This document shows positions 59,067 to 64,000 of a stretch of DNA of 64,000 nt, piece by piece. How positions within the stretch are numbered: position 1 is the stretch's first letter; every line of letters begins with the position of its first letter. This DNA is from Lamellibrachia satsuma (lineage: Eukaryota > Annelida > Polychaeta > Sabellida > Siboglinidae): assembly GCA_033239005.1 (NCBI GenBank), contig BSQZ01000021.1, positions 8,947,516-9,011,515 on the forward strand, read 5' to 3'. The translations under genes were made by a program, and so were the position numbers. Below the pieces are notes generated by a model. That model searched no databases. It was not told where the DNA came from and saw only the letters and a program-made list of their open reading frames with translations.

Positions 59067-62000
59067 CTTCATGAAACGTGCGTTCTAAATATGGCTTGAG
59101 CTGGCCAAAGTTCACTTTGCGCTTCAACAGCACCCCGTCCTTCTCTAAGACCACCTGATGGTTCGGTCCGACGGTCTTAACCGTGTATGGACCGAGCCAG
59201 TTTGCCTCCAGCTTACCACCTGCATCAGACAAGCATAATGTGATATAGTTCATTAAAATGAGACAACTTACATGCATCCTAACATCACCAAAATATGCAT
59301 ATTATTATTTTAATACTAATAGTAATATGTAAAATAATAATAAGCAGCCAAGTGAGAAGTATTTTTGTTGAGAGGGATGATGTGAGGCATTTGTTTGATG
59401 AGTTGTCAATCATCAGCTAGCTCAGTTTCCATCAATATTGTAGAATGTCTCGTCCTCGCATTCTTGCCTCTCGCTTTTAGCAGATCTGGTGACAGCGCTC
59501 TGGGATAGACTCCGCTGTATGGTATCTGCTCCGATTAACTCTCCGAGCAAGCAGTGATAAAAAAAAATTATAATTCACAAAATAATTATATTTTATGTCT
59601 GGTGTGTGAACCACTGGTTTCCATCTCAATGAAAAGTACTTTTTACAATTATTACCCTTAGTGTTCGCCTTCACCATGTTGCGACGCAGCACGTGATCAC
59701 CCTCCTTGAAATTAAACACCTGCACTCCCTTCGCCATTTTCTTGCTGTATGCATGCTTTTGTTTGGACTGGGTACTGGTGATGTTTTCTTGAATCTGTAA
59801 AGGCAGAAAAAAATTAATACAATTTACAAATAGGATATCTCTGGGAATAATAATGCCATCCAAACAAGGTTTGGAAAGTTGCATTCACCATACATATTCT
59901 GTGCAAATTATCAGACTTTAAAAAAAATCATCAATACTTTTAAAGAAAAACCAATATTTGTAGCTAAAACCAAGTTTTTTCAATACTTAAATTTTTTTAA
60001 TTCAAATATGGCGACCTTTCTTTTGTTACGATGGAAACAGGCTGTGACTGGAAAACGTCAAAATATATTTTTACTCACTAAGACCCATTCCATACCATGT
60101 AAAATTGGACTATTTGCATAAATGAAAAAATAACCCTATCTACCTGTGTCTGGCCTTAAAGAAGTGATGTATTAATCAAAGTTGTTAATCTATTTGTGCT
60201 GTGCAAAGGGTGTTCATCATATTTCATGAGGATAGTGACATTTGTGCATGACCTTCTCATCAAGTTTCTTGGCGTTCTCCATAAAGCGAGCCACATTAGT
60301 CTCCTCACAGACACGTGCAACTTTGATATCAGCTGTCAGCTCGCCGAGGTTGTTCAAGGTTCCTGCCATGTGGGGATCACACTTGAAGAGAGCCTGGACA
60401 ACAGAAAAAGGAAAATGAACAATTAATAAAATATAACTATAAACTGTAGCACATTTATTTACATGCACTGTTTTAAAGCATCATAAACGTTGTGTGTGTT
60501 TAAATTTGTTTTGCATTTTCAATCAAAGGACCAACGATTTTGTTTATTATATTTGTTATCTCTAGTTAGTATATTATGTATTCAGGTACCATTTACACAT
60601 TATGTTGTCAATAGTATCAGATGCTGGGCTCTCGCTAGCGCCTGACCACTCATCGTAGGCGAATCCAAATCGCATTTGGTGAATTGAAAAATGAGGTTTC
60701 TCGCCAAACTGAAAAAAATTGGAGAGCCAGGATTTTGGGTGAGGGTTGTGTGAACTGAGTAAAATATATTGAAATCTTGAGTAGAGCGAGAGAAAACGTA
60801 AAAACAAGTGTTCAGTTTTCAGACTGTTCAACGGAAGGAAATGCATGAAGGCTTGGGGAATGAATGTTGGATTTAGCAAATCGAAAAAAGCTCTCGCCAA
60901 TTTGGCAAGAAGAAATTTAAGCCAGAGATGATAATTATTTGACATAAATATATAGGTATGTGTATTTAGTTAAAAAAGACCTTTCACTTTGCAAGAAATG
61001 GTAACATGTATTTGCTCACTTTGTACGGAGTCATCTTGATAGACTGTTGGTAGGAGATATTGCATGAATATGCTGCATGCACAATATGCAAATCCCAATC
61101 AGTCTTCTCTCTGCGACAAAACAACGTAATGTATACAATACGATTTATTGCCAAACCTTTCTCAGTCATTCAGTACTACTTATATCCACCATTCTTCTAC
61201 TTGATTCAGCAGAGTATAGATATATCCAAGGTAGCCTCACCCGAAGACAGGGAATGGATAAATTATTAGTGCATCACAATTTACGTTCAAAACTTATAAT
61301 TAAACAATTTATTAATTTTATTTTGTTACGATTTTTTTGTAAGCAAAATGAATGAAGGTCTATAACAACATGACATCTTTAAAATCATATTTGTAGAATT
61401 TTTCATTAATGGTTGCACTTACAGGATACTTACGTGTTTATGTATTTTGAAATTGCGGCACCAATTGACCTGTTTGTGCGTTCGTCTTGCCCGTTACAGG
61501 CCGGATGGTAGGCTGATGTTACAGAGTGGCGCACCCCAAATGCCTTCAAGATGTGATCATTGAGCTGACAACAGAAAACCGTAATCAATTACTGCAGGAT
61601 AAACAACAAGATAGCTTGATTAGCATGGACAACATACATAATTCACATAAAATTTGTATAATGCATCAATCCAACGTAATGTAGTTTCACATATAATAAC
61701 TCATCTCGTTGTTCTAATCAGCAATGATAAATTGTGGATTCAATTTTACTTGAAATGAAAACAATGTTATTGGGCTGAAAGCAAATTCAGTTGTGTATTT
61801 GTGCCATACCTCATTTATAAATTCACAACCTTGGTCGTTCAGGACGCGTTGTGGCGGCCCGTAGGAATAGAAGAGGTCAATGATGGCAGCACTGACATCC
61901 CCTGCAGCTTTGCTCTGTCATTGTCAATCAGAATCCGTCATTGAACATTATTGTACATTTGCACTTCAAACATTTGCCATGACAGATACATATACTGTAA

Positions 62001-63030
62001 TCCACATATAAAACATATGTCCAAGGGAAGCAAGGAAGCTAGGTAATATTGCCCAAAACAGCATCAATGTTAACACTGTCAAATGCAATAGTATTTGAAG
62101 AAAGTCAGTTCAATCGGTTACAGTAAGGGCTGATAACAAAGTTAGCCTATAGTGTCATTTACCATGTCCATAAATGGATGTGTGAAGGTCGGTAATAAAC
62201 TGTGCATATAGAAGTGGACACACAATATGATTGAAAGCCAAACAGAACTGTGCAGTGCTATTAGTACCTTAATCGGCCTTGCGAAGACAAACTTGGAAAA
62301 CAAATCAGTCGCAGTGAAAATGTATTTACTGCCCCGTTCTGTTTCGAAGTAAGGCCCCATCAGGTCGATACCTACTACATCCCAGGTACCATCTGTTTTG
62401 ATGGGCTGAAGCTCGGGAGCCACAGTCTTCATTTTGTGCATGTGCTGGCACTGCGGGCACGCTTTCACCTACAATGTGAAATAGAAAAGAATCAGAAGAC
62501 ATTTTGTTAAATTCACTGTAAATATTATGCAACACAGAATGCAAGTTTAATCACTGAAAGAATGAATCAGAAGACATTTTGATAAATTCACAATTCACAA
62601 ATTATACAACACAGAATGCGAGTTTAATCGATGAAAGCCTGAAAATAAATAATCACAATGCTAAATTGTTGACGTCATTACCCGATGATGTAAGTTTCAC
62701 CAGCACTAGCAAAGTACAATACAGTTATGACATAGTGGCATAGTCTCTGTAACACCACACAGGCTTAACATATAACTCATGCTGTTATGGCAATTTGCAC
62801 TCCAATTACATTTATAAAGATAGTATGTTTAACTTACCCAATATATCACATCTTTTGCCATCGTAGTCCAGTAGTAGGTGACCTCCAGTTTTTTCAAAGT
62901 AACCGTCACGCCCCGATAACCCCCATTGCCCGGATCATCGTGACACTCTCTAAAAGTGCTGCCTCGATCTCAGCACGGCTGCGCAGCACCAACCGCAGAC
63001 CTCCTTTGGCCACAAAACACAACTTTCCCC
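59067..63030 (-). pseudogene. Multi-exon Ginger/KRBA2-like integrase gene
   Basis: Exons by splice sites, minus strand: 63030-62838 (zinc finger), 62468-62268 (VKACPQCQHMHKMKT, VVGIDLMGPYFETERGSKYI), 61914-61810 (LFYSYGPPQRVLNDQGCEFI), 61564-61434 (HSVTSAYHPACNGQDERTNR), 61110-61020 (AYSCNISYQQSIKMTPYK), a possible exon from 60393, 59794-59656 (FNFKEGDHVLRRNMVKANTK) and 59219-59067 (NWLGPYTVKTVGPNHQVVLE). The DDE residues are Asp in VVGID, Asp in LNDQG and Glu in GQDER. Such intron-bearing integrases belong to Ginger DNA transposons and derived host genes. The first exon has a frame shift near 62945, and the second His of its HHCC finger is Tyr (GNGGYRG), so it is probably inactive. Confidence 0.7.
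59795..61019. other. Introns of the Ginger-like gene; AT-rich
   Basis: Apart from the possible exon 60393-60230 (LFKCDPHMAGTLNNLGELTA), I see no other coding signal or repeat here. Confidence 0.4.
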
Positions 63031-63302
63031 CTGCAACACACACTATCCATTAATTAGTGAATATTATAATATATTATATAAATATTCAAAATATATTTTT
63101 AACTATTAGAGACAAATAACATGAAGAATGCTTGTCCCAATACTTGTGTGCAAATTGTCTGCCATAAATTGATAAGCTCTACATACAGATGAACGTTCTA
63201 CAAATAATTGCTAATGATTATTTCGTAGATCAGTGTGGTACGTGATAATGATAATATAGTGAACGTAATGCGCCTGCGTCCCCAGGAATCTAGGCTCATA
63301 GG

Positions 63303-63540
63303 TGCTGTAACGAAACATTTTGTTGTTGAAATATCAGGTTAGCACAGAAGTCGTATGTGCAGAAGTGGAAACAGATAACCGAATGTTTCAGTACTTGGAC
63401 AAAACATTTGGTTGCTGACATTTTTTTACTTAGGAACTAATCATTGTATAATTGCTATAGTGGATGAAATATATAAATTCATCGTATGATGGTGCTTGTT
63501 TTGTTTGTTTATTTTTTAACCTGGAAATTTGCATGTGACT
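63303..63540. repeat. Dispersed repeat, second copy
   Basis: GCTGTAACGAAACATTTTGT through GAATGTTTCAGTACTTGGAC matches 49859-49985 at about 75-80%, same orientation. The tail (TGTATAATTGCTATAGTGGA) matches about 50605. Confidence 0.65.
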
Positions 63541-63983
63541 CAATATGACCCGTGCTGCCATGCAGAGAAAACACATTTGTCAATGTCAATATTAGTTTTG
63601 GGGACAGAAAGTTGTTGTGGCACAGATGATCTTAGATTCCTAGGGATATCTGAAAAATGCAAGAAACTAACCAAGTAGGGTGGTTGTTGTGTAGAAAGGG
63701 CACAATACATAAAGGTAGCTAATTTGGTTCGATACACAACCAGAAGGCAGTGGAGCTGTTTAAGTAGAGGAAGTGATGTTGAGAAACAAGGGGCTTTGAT
63801 TACAACACATGCCAAACAATTACGTACTCCTTCGAGCTTAGCCAAGTACTTTTTAGCAACATTGTTTAGCAGTGACTTGCAATAGTCAAGGCGACTACAA
63901 ATTATAGGGGACTTGTGTACCTCGATTTCACCATTATAACTATAGTTTTGCCTAAATTTGATACCCCAGTGCTTTAGTTCCAT
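63540..63983 (-). pseudogene. LINE reverse-transcriptase C-terminal fragment
   Basis: Contains SRLDYCKSLLNNVAKKYLAK, LEGVRNCLAC and LKQLHCLLVVYRTKLATFMY, the C-terminal domain pattern of L2/CR1-like LINEs. Continues to the window edge. Confidence 0.7.
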
Positions 63984-64000
63984 GGCACATACCAGGGCGC

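Noticed and set aside
49859..63540. LTRs of a retrotransposon at 49.86 and 63.3 kb
   Set aside because: Only about 75-80% similar, with internal length differences, and the block between lacks gag and its own reverse transcriptase in the right order; the only RT belongs to a LINE.
1..64000. tRNA or rRNA genes
   Set aside because: I looked for B-box-like GGTTCGAATCC and rRNA core segments. GGTTCGAAGTAG at 13950 belongs to the Polinton subterminal block, and no cloverleaf fits around it.

Overview
The window looks like a repeat-rich stretch of an animal nuclear genome, probably a marine invertebrate; I cannot name the species. Evidence for a eukaryote: GT-AG introns, TATA/initiator promoters, AATAAA signals, (TA)n and (CA)n arrays, and remnants of Harbinger, hAT, Ty3/gypsy, Ginger-like and several LINE families. 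Outside mobile DNA it is AT-rich and I see no convincing ordinary host gene.

The core is a cluster of Maverick/Polinton (adintovirus-like) virus-transposons. Polinton A (18533-34310) has both ends: TIRs of about 206-210 bp starting AG and ending CT, flanked by the 6-bp target duplication CAGCAT. The unfilled version of its target survives in a paralogous copy at 36038-36043. All its replication and virion genes read rightward: PolB, packaging ATPase, basic membrane-active protein, a coiled protein, two tiny membrane proteins, integrase with chromodomain, membrane protein, minor capsid, core-like proteins, major capsid, protease. Capsid, ATPase and protease frames are open; PolB, integrase and the coiled protein are broken.

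A sits inside an older Polinton C (left end 16842), whose left genes and PolB remnant resume at 34317-41428. C sits in a Ty3 integrase remnant, which abuts the left-end fragment of Polinton E (13630-15.9 kb). E sits in an R2-like LINE fragment. Polinton B (44841-49862, genes on the minus strand) starts inside another LINE and is cut off on the right; its integrase is intact but its capsid and protease genes are damaged. A remnant D (42.0-42.8 kb, minus) abuts a hAT pseudogene.

Layout: 0-3.2 kb, a spliced Polinton-type accessory gene (F) and a minisatellite; 3.2-9.7 kb, Harbinger remnants including a 2.2-kb tandem duplication; 9.7-13.6 kb, LINE fragments; 13.6-49.9 kb, the nested Polintons; 49.9-64 kb, a decayed multi-exon Ginger-like integrase/Ulp1 gene on the minus strand, split by a LINE.

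The least described parts are at the Polinton left ends and 3' UTRs: a minus-strand family with repeated W..VM.E(L/M) motifs, a spliced accessory gene with a shared first exon and two reading frames, a perfect palindrome around an in-frame TAG, and a family of small covarying hairpins upstream of poly(A) signals of different transcripts.
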